DNA of 64,000 nucleotides from Planctomycetota bacterium (GTDB lineage Bacteria; Planctomycetota; Planctomycetia; Pirellulales; Lacipirellulaceae). The position numbers were made by a program, and so were the translations under genes. Where the stretch lies: the NCBI GenBank assembly GCA_013286045.1, contig JABDGM010000002.1:1-64000 (forward strand). The letters run 5' to 3'. Below the pieces are notes generated by a model. That model searched no databases. It was not told the origin of the DNA and worked only from the letters and a program-made list of their open reading frames with translations. This document shows, piece after piece, positions 26,962 through 36,308 of this stretch. Each line of letters starts with the position of its first letter. Position 1 is the first letter of the stretch.

Positions 26962-28998
26962 ATGACTGAAAAACCTATCCACTCAACTGAATCTCAGACC
27001 TCGACGTTATCGGCTGCCGATGAGGGCGGACTGTCTGCTCCGCCTGATCTGCACGGCTGGGGTAAAGCGTGGTGGTGGTTTCACTTCGTCATCTTAGTAA
27101 ACCTGGCGAGATTGCGATTTATTGCAATCTTAGTCGTCATTGGCGCGGTGATCATGAAATGGGAAACGCTCACCGCGTATTACGAAAAATGGACGCGGCC
27201 AACCGGCGCGGCAGTCGTCGTCGAATCGGACGTTGAGTATTTTTGCCCGATGCATCCGTCGATTGTTCGCGATCATCCGGACAAATGCCCGATTTGCTTC
27301 ATGCCGCTTTCGAAGCGCAAAAAGGGCGGACCGGCAGAAGCACTGCCCGCTGGGATCGTCAATCGTGTTCAATTATCGCCTTACCGTGTTGTCCTCGCGG
27401 GAATCCAGACGTGGCCCGTCGATTATCGGCCACTAACGAAGGACATTACAGCGGTCGGATTTGTTGAATTCAACGAGCGCGGACAAAGCACCGTGCCTGC
27501 CCGCGTCGCGGGGCGTATCGACAAGCTGTTCGTGAACGAGACCGGGCAGATGGTCGAGGCAGGCGATGAATTGGCGTTGCTATATAGCCCCGATCTCCTC
27601 GTGACAGTGCAAAACCTGCTGGATGCTAAGCGGACGGGAAATGCATCGCTGCTGGAAAGTGCTCGCAGCCGATTGGAGCTGCTTGGTATCGACAAGGTGC
27701 AGATCGACGACATTATAGCTTCCGGGAAAGCAGATACGCATTTGAAGATTCGTTCGCCCATTAGCGGCCATGTGATCAATAAATACATTCGTGAAGGCCA
27801 GTACGTACAAGAAGGCATGCCACTCTACGACGTTGCTGATTTATCGACGGTGTGGATTCAGGCTCAGATTTACGAGGACGATATCCCGTTCTTACCCGTC
27901 GCGCGCGATGGCGGTTCAATCGATGCCGACGGGCTAGAGGTAGTAGCGACAACTCGCGCGTTCCCCAATGAAGAGTTTCACGGCAAGCTGACTTTCATTT
28001 ATCCGCACGTGGATGAAGAAACTCGGACGGTAACCGTTCGTTTCGAATTGGCAAACAAAGAGCACAAGTTACGGCCAGGCAGCACCGCCACCGTCACGCT
28101 CAAGGTGAAGCCTGTGGATTTGCCGTTGTTTAGCGCAGTTGGTGAGTCCGAACGAAAGTCGATCATCAAAGACGGTCAGATTTTAGCCGTCCCAGATGGG
28201 TCGATTATCGACACAGGAAAACAGAAGATTGCCTATCGCGAGGCTTCGCCGGGGGTCTACGAAGGTGTGGACGTGAAAGTTGGTCCTCGCATGTTGGGTC
28301 AGGACGGCGCCGCGTATTATCCGGTGCTCGCCGGTCTGAAGCCCGGTGACTTGGTGGTGACTAGCGGCTCATTCCTAGTCGACGCAGAAACTCGGCTGAA
28401 TCCGGCGCTCGGTTCCGTGTATTTCGGCGGCAGCGGCGGCTCGCAGGCCAAGGGGACAAAGGTGAGTAGCGTCCGTCCGTCTACGCCTCAAAACCCCGCC
28501 GCGATAATTAAAGCGGGGTTGGCCCAACTGACACCGGAAGATCGCAAACTGGCTGAAGCACAGGGATTCTGTCCAATTACAAAAAATCGTTTGGGTTCGA
28601 TGGGCACGCCCGTGAAAGTGCTCATCGATGGACAGATTGTGTTTCTTTGTTGTCCTGCATGCAAGGAAAAGGCGTTGGCGAATTCACAGCAGACGCTCGC
28701 TACGGTTGCTGACTTAAAGCAACAACCATCTCGCGATTTAGGAAAGAAGACGTCAACTGTGCCAAAGGAAACTAACATGCAATACGACATCGTCGGTAAA
28801 GTGACAGCCGTGGATAGCGACCAGAAAACAGTGACTATCGACCACGAAGCAATTGAAGGTCTCATGTCGGCAATGGAGATGCCGTACAAGCTGGACAATT
28901 CCCAGCTGCTTAATGGCATCGAACCGGGCGACCAAATCCGCGGACGCCTGGAGGTCCGCGGTCCAGATTACGTAATCACCGAACTGCACAAACGCTAA
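26962..28998 (+). CDS. CusB-type RND adaptor fused to metal-binding and CusF domains
   Basis: A 678-residue periplasmic adaptor (membrane fusion protein) for Cu(I)/Ag(I) efflux. In order: polar lead, one membrane helix (about 50-65, FIAILVVIGAVIM), a heavy-metal-binding domain with YFCPMHPSIVR...CPICFMPL (about 93-118), the adaptor core (barrel-sandwich, lipoyl halves around VPARVAGRIDKLFVNETGQ and RSPISGHVINKYIREGQYV, beta-barrel, membrane-proximal domain to about 480), a TRASH-like Cys module (FCPITKNRLG...LCCPACKEK, about 533-570), and a C-terminal CusF domain (IDHEAIEGLMSAMEMPY) with the His/Met ligand pattern. Single-chain fusion of adaptor and CusF chaperone is unusual against E. coli. 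It ends 10 bases before the pump gene. Confidence 0.9.
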   Translation: MTEKPIHSTESQTSTLSAADEGGLSAPPDLHGWGKAWWWFHFVILVNLARLRFIAILVVIGAVIMKWETLTAYYEKWTRPTGAAVVVESDVEYFCPMHPSIVRDHPDKCPICFMPLSKRKKGGPAEALPAGIVNRVQLSPYRVVLAGIQTWPVDYRPLTKDITAVGFVEFNERGQSTVPARVAGRIDKLFVNETGQMVEAGDELALLYSPDLLVTVQNLLDAKRTGNASLLESARSRLELLGIDKVQIDDIIASGKADTHLKIRSPISGHVINKYIREGQYVQEGMPLYDVADLSTVWIQAQIYEDDIPFLPVARDGGSIDADGLEVVATTRAFPNEEFHGKLTFIYPHVDEETRTVTVRFELANKEHKLRPGSTATVTLKVKPVDLPLFSAVGESERKSIIKDGQILAVPDGSIIDTGKQKIAYREASPGVYEGVDVKVGPRMLGQDGAAYYPVLAGLKPGDLVVTSGSFLVDAETRLNPALGSVYFGGSGGSQAKGTKVSSVRPSTPQNPAAIIKAGLAQLTPEDRKLAEAQGFCPITKNRLGSMGTPVKVLIDGQIVFLCCPACKEKALANSQQTLATVADLKQQPSRDLGKKTSTVPKETNMQYDIVGKVTAVDSDQKTVTIDHEAIEGLMSAMEMPYKLDNSQLLNGIEPGDQIRGRLEVRGPDYVITELHKR

Positions 28999-29008
28999 GA
29001 AAGCCAAC

Positions 29009-32000
29009 ATGATCGAGCGTATTATCGAGTTTTCGATTCGCAATCGATTCTTAGTGCTGATCTTAGCGTGCGCACTAACCGTGGCGGGCGTGTTTGCAGT
29101 GTTGAACACGCCGGTGGATGCCATTCCGGATTTAAGCGAGAACCAGGTTATAGTCTTTACCGATTGGATGGGTCGCAGCCCGCGAGAAATCGAAGACCAG
29201 ATAACATATCCGCTTTCACGAAAATTGCAGGGACTCGCTGGCGTAAGGGCGGTGCGTTCGTCGTCAGAATTCAACTTCTCGATGATCACCATCATCTTCA
29301 ATGATGACATCGACTTCTACTTTGCGCGACAGCGCGTGTCCGAGCGGCTGGCCCAGGCGGCGAACTTTTTGCCAGCCGGAGCGGTTCCTTTCTTAGCACC
29401 GGATGCAACCGCCCTTGGGCAAATCTACTGGTACACAGTCGAAGCGTCGGCTGGCCATCCGGTAGATCCCGGCCGGTTGTGGGCGCTCAACAAGTTTTAC
29501 ATTGCCCCGCAACTTAATTCAGCACCGGGCGTTGCGGATGTTGCCGTAGTTGGGGGCATGCCGCTGGAATATCAGATTGACGTGAGACCCGAAGATTTGC
29601 GGGCGTATGGCATCACGCTAGGCGATGTATTTTCAGCTGTCGGGCAAAGCAATATGCCGGGTGGCGGCGGGGTCGTGCAGAAGAACAATGCCGAATACAT
29701 TGTTCGCGGCGTCGGCTGGATCAAAGACAAACACGACATCGAGAATACAGTCATCAAACAGATCAAGGGCACCCCGATCTTTGTAAAGAACATCGCGTCA
29801 GTGCAACTCGGCACGCAGTTTCGCCGTAGCGTCTTTGAAAAAAACGGTAATGAAGTAACCGGCGGGGCGGTCCTCATGCGGCACGGAGAGAACCCACTCG
29901 CCGTGACTAAGCGAGTCAAAGAAAAGATCCAGGAGCTGCAACCCGCACTACCTGAAGGCGTTCATATCGTAACTGCCTACGACCGCACGCGACTTATCGA
30001 AGGCGCCATTCACACGCTGCGGGAAGTGATGTGGCATGAAATGATTATCGCGTCCATCGCTATTCTTCTGATCTTAATGCATTTTCGCAGCGTCTTTGTG
30101 ATCTGCGTAACGCTACCGTTATCGGTGCTGTTTTCGTTTCTCCTGATGTGGGTCTTGCGGCGTACGGGCATCATCGACATTCAAGCCAATATCATGTCTC
30201 TTGCCGGAATTACGATTTCCATCGGCATTCTGGTCGATCAGGCCATTGTGATGACAGAGAACGCGACTCATCACTTGAAATTGCATTTTGGCGATCGAAA
30301 AGTAACTGGTGACATCCGCGAACTGGTAATTGAGCCCTGCCGAACGGTAGGGCGGCCGATTTTCTTTTCCGTCTTGATTATGTTGTTGTCCTTTGTGCCG
30401 GTATTCATACTCAGCGGGCGCGAAGGAAAATTGTTTCATCCGCTGGCCTTTACGAAAAGCTTTGCGATGCTCGGCGTCGCACTTATCTCAGTGACAGTTG
30501 TGCCCGCACTCATTCCGACCTTTCTTAAAGGGCATTTGCGCAGTGAAGAAGAAAATCCGATCGTCCGGAGCTTTATCAATATCTATAAGCCGCTGCTTAC
30601 CTGGGCCTTACCACATCGCAATCTGGTAATGTGGGCGTTCGCCGCGATACTCGTGTTAGCGCTTGGCATCTTCCCCTTGCAGGCAATCTTTGGACAAGGA
30701 GCCTCGGAAACGGCGTGGCGCGTGACCTTCCTGTTTTGGTTTGCGGTTGTCACGTTTGTGACGGTGTATTTCACGCTGAAGTGGTACTGGCAAGCGTTGT
30801 CGCTGGCGAGCCTCATTTTGATCGGGTTGTGGGCCTACCACTTTCCAAAGATTGGCGTGGCCTTCATGCCAGCACTCGACGAAGGCGCGACGCTCGATAT
30901 GCCGGTGACGGTACCCCGAGCGAGCATAACTCAAGCGGCGGATGATCTCAAAGCCAGAGACGCTCTGCTGCGGGGCTTTCCGGAAGTGGAGTCAGTGATT
31001 GGCAAATCCGGCCGGGCGGATACGCCGACCGATCCCGCGCCGCTGGATATGGTCGAAACGTTCGTCAACTATCGACCGAAGGAGATGTGGCCCAAGCGCG
31101 TCTTAAAATTTGCGGACGCGCAAAGCCAAACTAGCCGCGTCCTGGATCGCCTCGAACAAGAAGGATTTGTCGCACCACATACCGATGCGCCCGAGCGCAA
31201 AAGTCTCATTGCCGATGCCAGCCAAAAGGCGTTGGAACGATTTGACGAAACAATGCGCGAAATGGCCCTGCTGAGATACGTAGAATTTGAGCGGGCACTT
31301 GAGCCAGCTTTAACCCATTTCGCTGTCGAAGATCTGGTGCGCCGGTTAAAGGATGCTGGCCAGCTGACTTGGCCCGCGGGAACGGATGAAACGAAGCAGA
31401 TCGAGACACTTTCTGTAGCATTGCAACCCAAGTACGGGCAGTGGTTGGCCAAATCTCCCTCCCTTGAAGATGCGACACACCTCAGCCAAGACGTTGCCGC
31501 GAAACTCGCGGAAGTCGGCGCCATCGAGGACGTTGTTGGCGCATTGGAATTAAAACAGTCGATCGTCTCCACGTTGACAAGTGGAGTGAACGAATTCCTT
31601 GGAGGAGAGCACAAATCACTGGCTGGCGAATTGCACAACGCCGTCGAAGAAAAACGCGTTCAACTGTGGCATGAACGTATTCATGCAATCAATTGGGAGC
31701 TTTTCGATCGGGGGATTGAGGCGTTCACTTGGAACTCTATGGAGGAGTTGATCAAAGGTGCGGATAAGCTTGGATGGCTAACGAAGGTTCCCCGAGGCAA
31801 CGAAGCGGAGCAATTTGCAGTTCAAGCACTGAACGCCCAGTTGGGGGAGAATTCTGACCCCGCGACTTTTAAAGCGTTTTACCAAATGCGTGAGGAATTA
31901 GAGAAACCCTTCGGCAAGAAAGTCTTCTTCTGGCCACGGCAAACCGGACCGAAGGGCGATCTTGTCGATGATGAAATGGGCCGAGTTTTGCAGGTCCCGG

Positions 32001-33400
32001 GTTGGAGCAATATTTTTACGCAGCCGATTATTAACCGAATTGAAATGCTTTCAACGGGCGTTCGCACCGATATCGGAGTGAAAGTATTTGGTCCGGATCT
32101 GGACACGATCGACCGTGTGTGCAAGGAGATTGAAACCTCGCTTCAGCCCGTCAATGGAGCCCGCGATGTTATCGCTGCCCCGATCATGGGGAAGGGATAT
32201 GTTCAAATTGACATCGATCGCGAGCGGGCTGCACGTTACGGGATTTCGGTAGAAGATATTCAAAATGAAATTGAAGTTGCATTGGCTGGTCGAGCCGTTA
32301 CGTTCACCGTTGAAAATCGAAACCGATTTCCAGTGCGCGTTCGCTATGCACGAGCCGACCGTAATGACGAAGAAAATATCCGCAGATTGCTAGTGAGCGC
32401 GCGAGGAATGGGGTACTCGTTGGACGGTACGTCTTCGCCCGGCGGAATGTCCACTTCGACGACGGGATCTGGTGATGAGTCTTCCACAACAAAAACCGCT
32501 GGGGAACATTCCGCCGCTCCCGCGCACTCGGCTAAGCGAAGCGCCTTAATCCCACTAAGCGCCATGGCCGACGTGCGGATCGTCGAGGGGCCAGCGATGA
32601 TCAAGAGCGAAAACGGCCGCTTGCTGAACTACGTAACGCTCAATGTCCGCGGGCGGGATATCGTAGGGTTTGTCGATGAGGCGCAGCGCGTGGTAGCGCA
32701 AAAGGTTGCGTTGCCAGAGGGAGTCCACCTGGAATGGAGCGGGGAATTCGAACATCAGGTGCGAGCTGCCCGGACCCTCCGCATTATTTTTCCTGTTGTG
32801 TTCGTCCTTATTTTCATCATCCTGTACCTCACATACAACGACCTCGCCGATGCCGGGTTGATGATGCTGGCCGTACCCGAAGCACTCGCTGGTGGTGCAT
32901 TCTTTATGTATCTGTTCCCAAAAATCCTGAACGGCTGGGAATCTCCCCCGATGGATTTCAGCGTCGCCGTGTGGGTCGGCTTCATCGCTTGCTTCGGAAT
33001 GGCCACAGAGACGGGCATCATCATGCTCGTCTATCTGCGCGAAGCCATCGAAAAACGCGGCGGTCTTGAAAACATACAGTCGCTTGAAGAACTGCGCCAG
33101 GCAGTCATCGAAGGCGCCGTGCATCGACTTCGACCGAAGTTGCTCACCGAGGGTGTCGCCATCATTGCGATCTTCCCGATGGTTTTTGCCAAAGGTGTGG
33201 GCGGGGAAATCCTGGCCCCGATGGCATTGCCCGTTTTGGGCGGACTGTTGATCTCCGATGAGGTTGTCGATTTATTCTTGCCGGTTCGGTTCTATTGGGT
33301 CCGGCGTGCTCGTTGGCTGAAGCTTCATGGCAAAGGTTCAATGATTCATTTGCCGGACAGCCACCCAGATGATCAAGTTGTCGAATCGAGCGCAGTGTGA
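29009..33400 (+). CDS. cusA: CusA/CzcA-family RND heavy-metal efflux pump, enlarged
   Basis: Inner-membrane proton-driven pump exporting Cu(I)/Ag(I) through the tripartite channel. Twelve helices flank two porter regions, and the relay segment GILVDQAIVMTEN is present. Three methionines matching the E. coli CusA relay (Met573, 623, 672) are visible at residues 631 (LDMPVT), 681 (LDMVETF) and 1013 (IEMLSTG), which favours monovalent copper or silver over divalent metals. At 1463 residues it is about 400 longer than usual: roughly 280 residues are inserted between Met681 and Met1013, rich in helical Glu/Lys/Arg/Leu segments, and a Ser/Thr/Gly-rich loop lies near 1137-1175. It starts 10 bases after the adaptor gene. 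Confidence 0.92.
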   Translation: MIERIIEFSIRNRFLVLILACALTVAGVFAVLNTPVDAIPDLSENQVIVFTDWMGRSPREIEDQITYPLSRKLQGLAGVRAVRSSSEFNFSMITIIFNDDIDFYFARQRVSERLAQAANFLPAGAVPFLAPDATALGQIYWYTVEASAGHPVDPGRLWALNKFYIAPQLNSAPGVADVAVVGGMPLEYQIDVRPEDLRAYGITLGDVFSAVGQSNMPGGGGVVQKNNAEYIVRGVGWIKDKHDIENTVIKQIKGTPIFVKNIASVQLGTQFRRSVFEKNGNEVTGGAVLMRHGENPLAVTKRVKEKIQELQPALPEGVHIVTAYDRTRLIEGAIHTLREVMWHEMIIASIAILLILMHFRSVFVICVTLPLSVLFSFLLMWVLRRTGIIDIQANIMSLAGITISIGILVDQAIVMTENATHHLKLHFGDRKVTGDIRELVIEPCRTVGRPIFFSVLIMLLSFVPVFILSGREGKLFHPLAFTKSFAMLGVALISVTVVPALIPTFLKGHLRSEEENPIVRSFINIYKPLLTWALPHRNLVMWAFAAILVLALGIFPLQAIFGQGASETAWRVTFLFWFAVVTFVTVYFTLKWYWQALSLASLILIGLWAYHFPKIGVAFMPALDEGATLDMPVTVPRASITQAADDLKARDALLRGFPEVESVIGKSGRADTPTDPAPLDMVETFVNYRPKEMWPKRVLKFADAQSQTSRVLDRLEQEGFVAPHTDAPERKSLIADASQKALERFDETMREMALLRYVEFERALEPALTHFAVEDLVRRLKDAGQLTWPAGTDETKQIETLSVALQPKYGQWLAKSPSLEDATHLSQDVAAKLAEVGAIEDVVGALELKQSIVSTLTSGVNEFLGGEHKSLAGELHNAVEEKRVQLWHERIHAINWELFDRGIEAFTWNSMEELIKGADKLGWLTKVPRGNEAEQFAVQALNAQLGENSDPATFKAFYQMREELEKPFGKKVFFWPRQTGPKGDLVDDEMGRVLQVPGWSNIFTQPIINRIEMLSTGVRTDIGVKVFGPDLDTIDRVCKEIETSLQPVNGARDVIAAPIMGKGYVQIDIDRERAARYGISVEDIQNEIEVALAGRAVTFTVENRNRFPVRVRYARADRNDEENIRRLLVSARGMGYSLDGTSSPGGMSTSTTGSGDESSTTKTAGEHSAAPAHSAKRSALIPLSAMADVRIVEGPAMIKSENGRLLNYVTLNVRGRDIVGFVDEAQRVVAQKVALPEGVHLEWSGEFEHQVRAARTLRIIFPVVFVLIFIILYLTYNDLADAGLMMLAVPEALAGGAFFMYLFPKILNGWESPPMDFSVAVWVGFIACFGMATETGIIMLVYLREAIEKRGGLENIQSLEELRQAVIEGAVHRLRPKLLTEGVAIIAIFPMVFAKGVGGEILAPMALPVLGGLLISDEVVDLFLPVRFYWVRRARWLKLHGKGSMIHLPDSHPDDQVVESSAV

Positions 33401-33448
33401 GACTGGTTAACTGAGTTGTAAATCACTCCTACTGACGGGAAGAAAGAC

Positions 33449-34168
33449 ATGGACTCAGAACACATCTCGCTGCCAATTCTTGATGCGGCGATGCCACCAG
33501 CAATCGATCCAGTGTGTGGAATGAAGGTCAACGTGTCGTCGGCGAAACACAAGTTCGACTACAATGGTAAGACGTACTATTTCTGCGGTCGTTCTTGCCT
33601 CGAAACGTTTTCCGCCAATCCTGGAGGTTTTTTGACGGCCTCAACACCGGGACCAAAGAACGACCGAGACAAACAAGCAAGTTCGGCTGAAGCGTCGCCG
33701 GATGCGTTCTACACGTGTCCGATGCACCCCGAAATACGCCAGCGCGGACCCGGGAGCTGTCCAAAATGTGGCATGGCATTGGAGCCTGAGTCTCCCCTGG
33801 TATCGGCACATGGCGTCGAGTACACCTGCCCGATGCATCCCGAGATTGTGCGCAGTGAGCCTGGCACGTGCCCGAAATGTGGGATGGCACTTGAGCCACG
33901 GACGGTCGTCGCTGAAGAAGCAAATCCTGAACTCGTCGCTATGAGCAGACGCTTTTGGACGAGCGCCGCTTTGACCGTGCCTCTGTTCATTCTCGCTGAA
34001 GGTCGCCCTTCACGAGCGTTACACCCGCGCTTTGCTAGACGGAAAACCTGCCGGACTTTTAGGCGTTGCGTTTTTAATCAGTGTCCCGGCAGTCGCGCCA
34101 CGACCAACTCCGACCATAATGGACATTGGTGTGGCCAGACCAAGAGCACAGGGACATGCAATGATTAG
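33449..34168 (+). pseudogene. Copper P-type ATPase, N-terminal fragment
   Basis: The frame opens MDSEHISLP and encodes a YHS domain (IDPVCGMKVN...YYFCGRSCLETF, about 20-60), two heavy-metal-binding domains (YTCPMHPEI...CPKCGMAL, twice, about 88-115 and 125-152) and the start of the first transmembrane helix (RRFWTSAALTVPLFILA). Homology then stops near 34000 and the frame continues in meaningless sequence to 34168. The A domain, the DKTGT phosphorylation site, the P and N domains are all missing. A CPC-containing piece of the same gene lies inverted just downstream. A soluble metal-binding peptide might still be produced. Confidence 0.85.
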
Positions 34169-34216
34169 CACAGCCACCGCATTGATAACTGCGAACGCAT
34201 AACGCGGCTCTGGCCC
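34067..34216 (-). pseudogene. Inverted fragment of copper P-type ATPase (CPC helix)
   Basis: On the minus strand the 50 or so codons read [19 protein letters not shown], then [13 protein letters not shown] and [11 protein letters not shown], ending LIKNA. This is the ion-binding CPC helix of CopA-type ATPases and the segment just after it. It is in opposite orientation to the N-terminal part at 33449 and broken on both sides, so the ATPase gene suffered an inversion plus deletions. Confidence 0.85.
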
Positions 34217-34470
34217 TCGTACCCAATGCTCTCCAGATGTCCTGATCACTCGTGGAAGCTACAAATCGAGCCGAGCGCTGAAGTTAATTTACGGGAACTG
34301 CGGTTAGCCTGCCGCTTGCGTTGACGAATCTGGTTCCACTTTAGTTACTCGCTTTTGACGACGGCAACGACGATGACAGTTATGCTGCTGACGCTGATTA
34401 TCCATGCGTCGCACACACGACGACCTGACAACAGGAGTCTGTTTAGTCCTGTTTCTCATCTACTTTTCGT

Positions 34471-36180
34471 GTGGATTTTCAGGTCGTGGTCAATCCTGTC
34501 GTCAATTTGCGATTGGTTGGGATAGCAGCCTGCGCGGCAGCATTGCTAGCATCCTTTCACATAAGCGCCTTCGCCGAATCTCCGGCAAGCGGCGATCCCG
34601 CTCGTCAAAGTGACAGTGCGGACGTTCAGAGCATCTACCGCCGACTCGATGGTCAGGAAGCGGAGATTCGTCGACTCCGCGAGGAATTGGCAGGCCGCGA
34701 GGGTACGGCGGAACATTCAGAGGTACTTCCGGATGGATCTACGTCCAGCGAGAGTGGCGAGGCAAAAGCCCCTACGTCCGACCTTGAGGACCGAATCAAT
34801 GCGCTAGAAAAGCGGCTCAAGAAGTTGGACACGCCAAAGGACAACACACCAAAAGACGATTGCGGGATGACCGGACCCTACGACGTCGGCAGCGATACAA
34901 AGATGAACGCCTCGTGGAAGAATGGTGTGGTCTTCGAATCAGCTCACAAAGATTTTCGATTTCACGTCGGTGGCCGAGTCCAGTGGGATATAAGCGCTTT
35001 CGATAATGACCCGGCCTTACTCGTGCCGCCAGCTGTTGGCGGCATCGGACCGCAACCCGACTCAACCCAATTTCGTCGCGCACGTATTCGCGCCGATGGC
35101 ACGATGTACGAAGTATTCGACTGGGTTGCCGAATACGACTTGGCGAACACGCTCACGCCAGCTGCGGCCAACGCGGGCCAACCCGTGGCCACGACCCCGG
35201 GGCTGACGGAGCTTACCATCACTTGGACGCATTTGCCGATTGTGGGCAATTTTCGCGCGGGCAATCAGCGCGAACCCATGGGTATGGAACATTTGACCAG
35301 CGATCTCTATCTCGACTTTATCGAACGTTCGTATCTGCGCGATTCGCTATGGGGGCCGTTCAACAACGGCTATACGCCGGGGATGACGTTTTTTGACTGG
35401 ACTGAATGCGAAGACGCCACTTGGGCAGTCGGCCTCTATGCAAACCAAGCGGACTCGTTCGGGTACGCAATTGGCGACGAGGTAGCAACTACCGGGCGTC
35501 TAACTTACTTGCCCTACTACGATGAACCTTCTGACGGCCGCTATTTGTGGCATATCGGCGCTTCCGGCAGCGTTCGCAATCCCGACCAGGGGCAAGTTCG
35601 AATTCGTACGCGGGGCGACATTCGCAGCGGTCCGCCGGGCGTTCTGAATCCGATTTACGCTGATACGGGAACGTTCAATGCTTCGCAGCAGGATATCGCG
35701 GGCATGGAAACGGCGGTCGTGTGGGGGCCGTTAACCCTCGAAGCTGAATACGATGGCACGTGGGTGCAGGATGCCACTTCAACAGGCGCAATTCCGGTCG
35801 ACTTTGGAACGCCTTTCTATCACGGCGGATATGTAACACTGCTCTATTTCTTGACAGGCGAGCACAGTGTCTACAACCGACATACGGGCACATTTGAGGG
35901 CGTCACGCCGTTCGAAAATGCGTTCTGTACTTCGAGTTGCAATGGGGCCAATACTGGAAGCGGCGCTTGGCAGCTGGCTTTCCGATATAACACGATCGAC
36001 TTGAACGACAACGGCATCAACGGCGGAGTACTAAATAGCTTCACGGCCGGTGTTAACTGGTACTGGACTTCGAACGCGAAGGTTCAATTCAACTACGATC
36101 TCACGCGTCGCAGTGAGGTCAAAACAGTCGATGCGGGCGATATCAACAGCTTTGGCCTGCGATTCGCGTACTTCTTCTAA
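34471..36180 (+). CDS. Phosphate-selective-type porin (OprP/OprO-like)
   Basis: A 569-residue outer-membrane beta-barrel protein with a GTG start. The signal peptide ends near SAFAES, followed by a coiled-coil segment (about 50-75, YRRLDGQEAEIRRLREEL) that may trimerise or anchor to peptidoglycan, a Ser-rich linker and a short helical piece before the barrel (from about 145, FHVGGRVQWDIS). Barrel motifs such as FRRARIRADGTMYEVFDW and the C-terminal LRFAYFF with terminal Phe are typical. Porins of this type pass phosphate or other anions. A paralogue follows directly, and the pair lies between two efflux systems. Confidence 0.8.
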   Translation: MDFQVVVNPVVNLRLVGIAACAAALLASFHISAFAESPASGDPARQSDSADVQSIYRRLDGQEAEIRRLREELAGREGTAEHSEVLPDGSTSSESGEAKAPTSDLEDRINALEKRLKKLDTPKDNTPKDDCGMTGPYDVGSDTKMNASWKNGVVFESAHKDFRFHVGGRVQWDISAFDNDPALLVPPAVGGIGPQPDSTQFRRARIRADGTMYEVFDWVAEYDLANTLTPAAANAGQPVATTPGLTELTITWTHLPIVGNFRAGNQREPMGMEHLTSDLYLDFIERSYLRDSLWGPFNNGYTPGMTFFDWTECEDATWAVGLYANQADSFGYAIGDEVATTGRLTYLPYYDEPSDGRYLWHIGASGSVRNPDQGQVRIRTRGDIRSGPPGVLNPIYADTGTFNASQQDIAGMETAVVWGPLTLEAEYDGTWVQDATSTGAIPVDFGTPFYHGGYVTLLYFLTGEHSVYNRHTGTFEGVTPFENAFCTSSCNGANTGSGAWQLAFRYNTIDLNDNGINGGVLNSFTAGVNWYWTSNAKVQFNYDLTRRSEVKTVDAGDINSFGLRFAYFF

Positions 36181-36308
36181 AATGCCGTCGCTGCCAGCAC
36201 TCTTTCGGCGCGACCCAATCCTCTTGCTTGCGACGAGCTTTCTAGCACGCCAGCGGCGGTAGCTGATCTGGACCGTTCGGGTTCATCCGCTACAATCCCA
36301 CCACGCCA

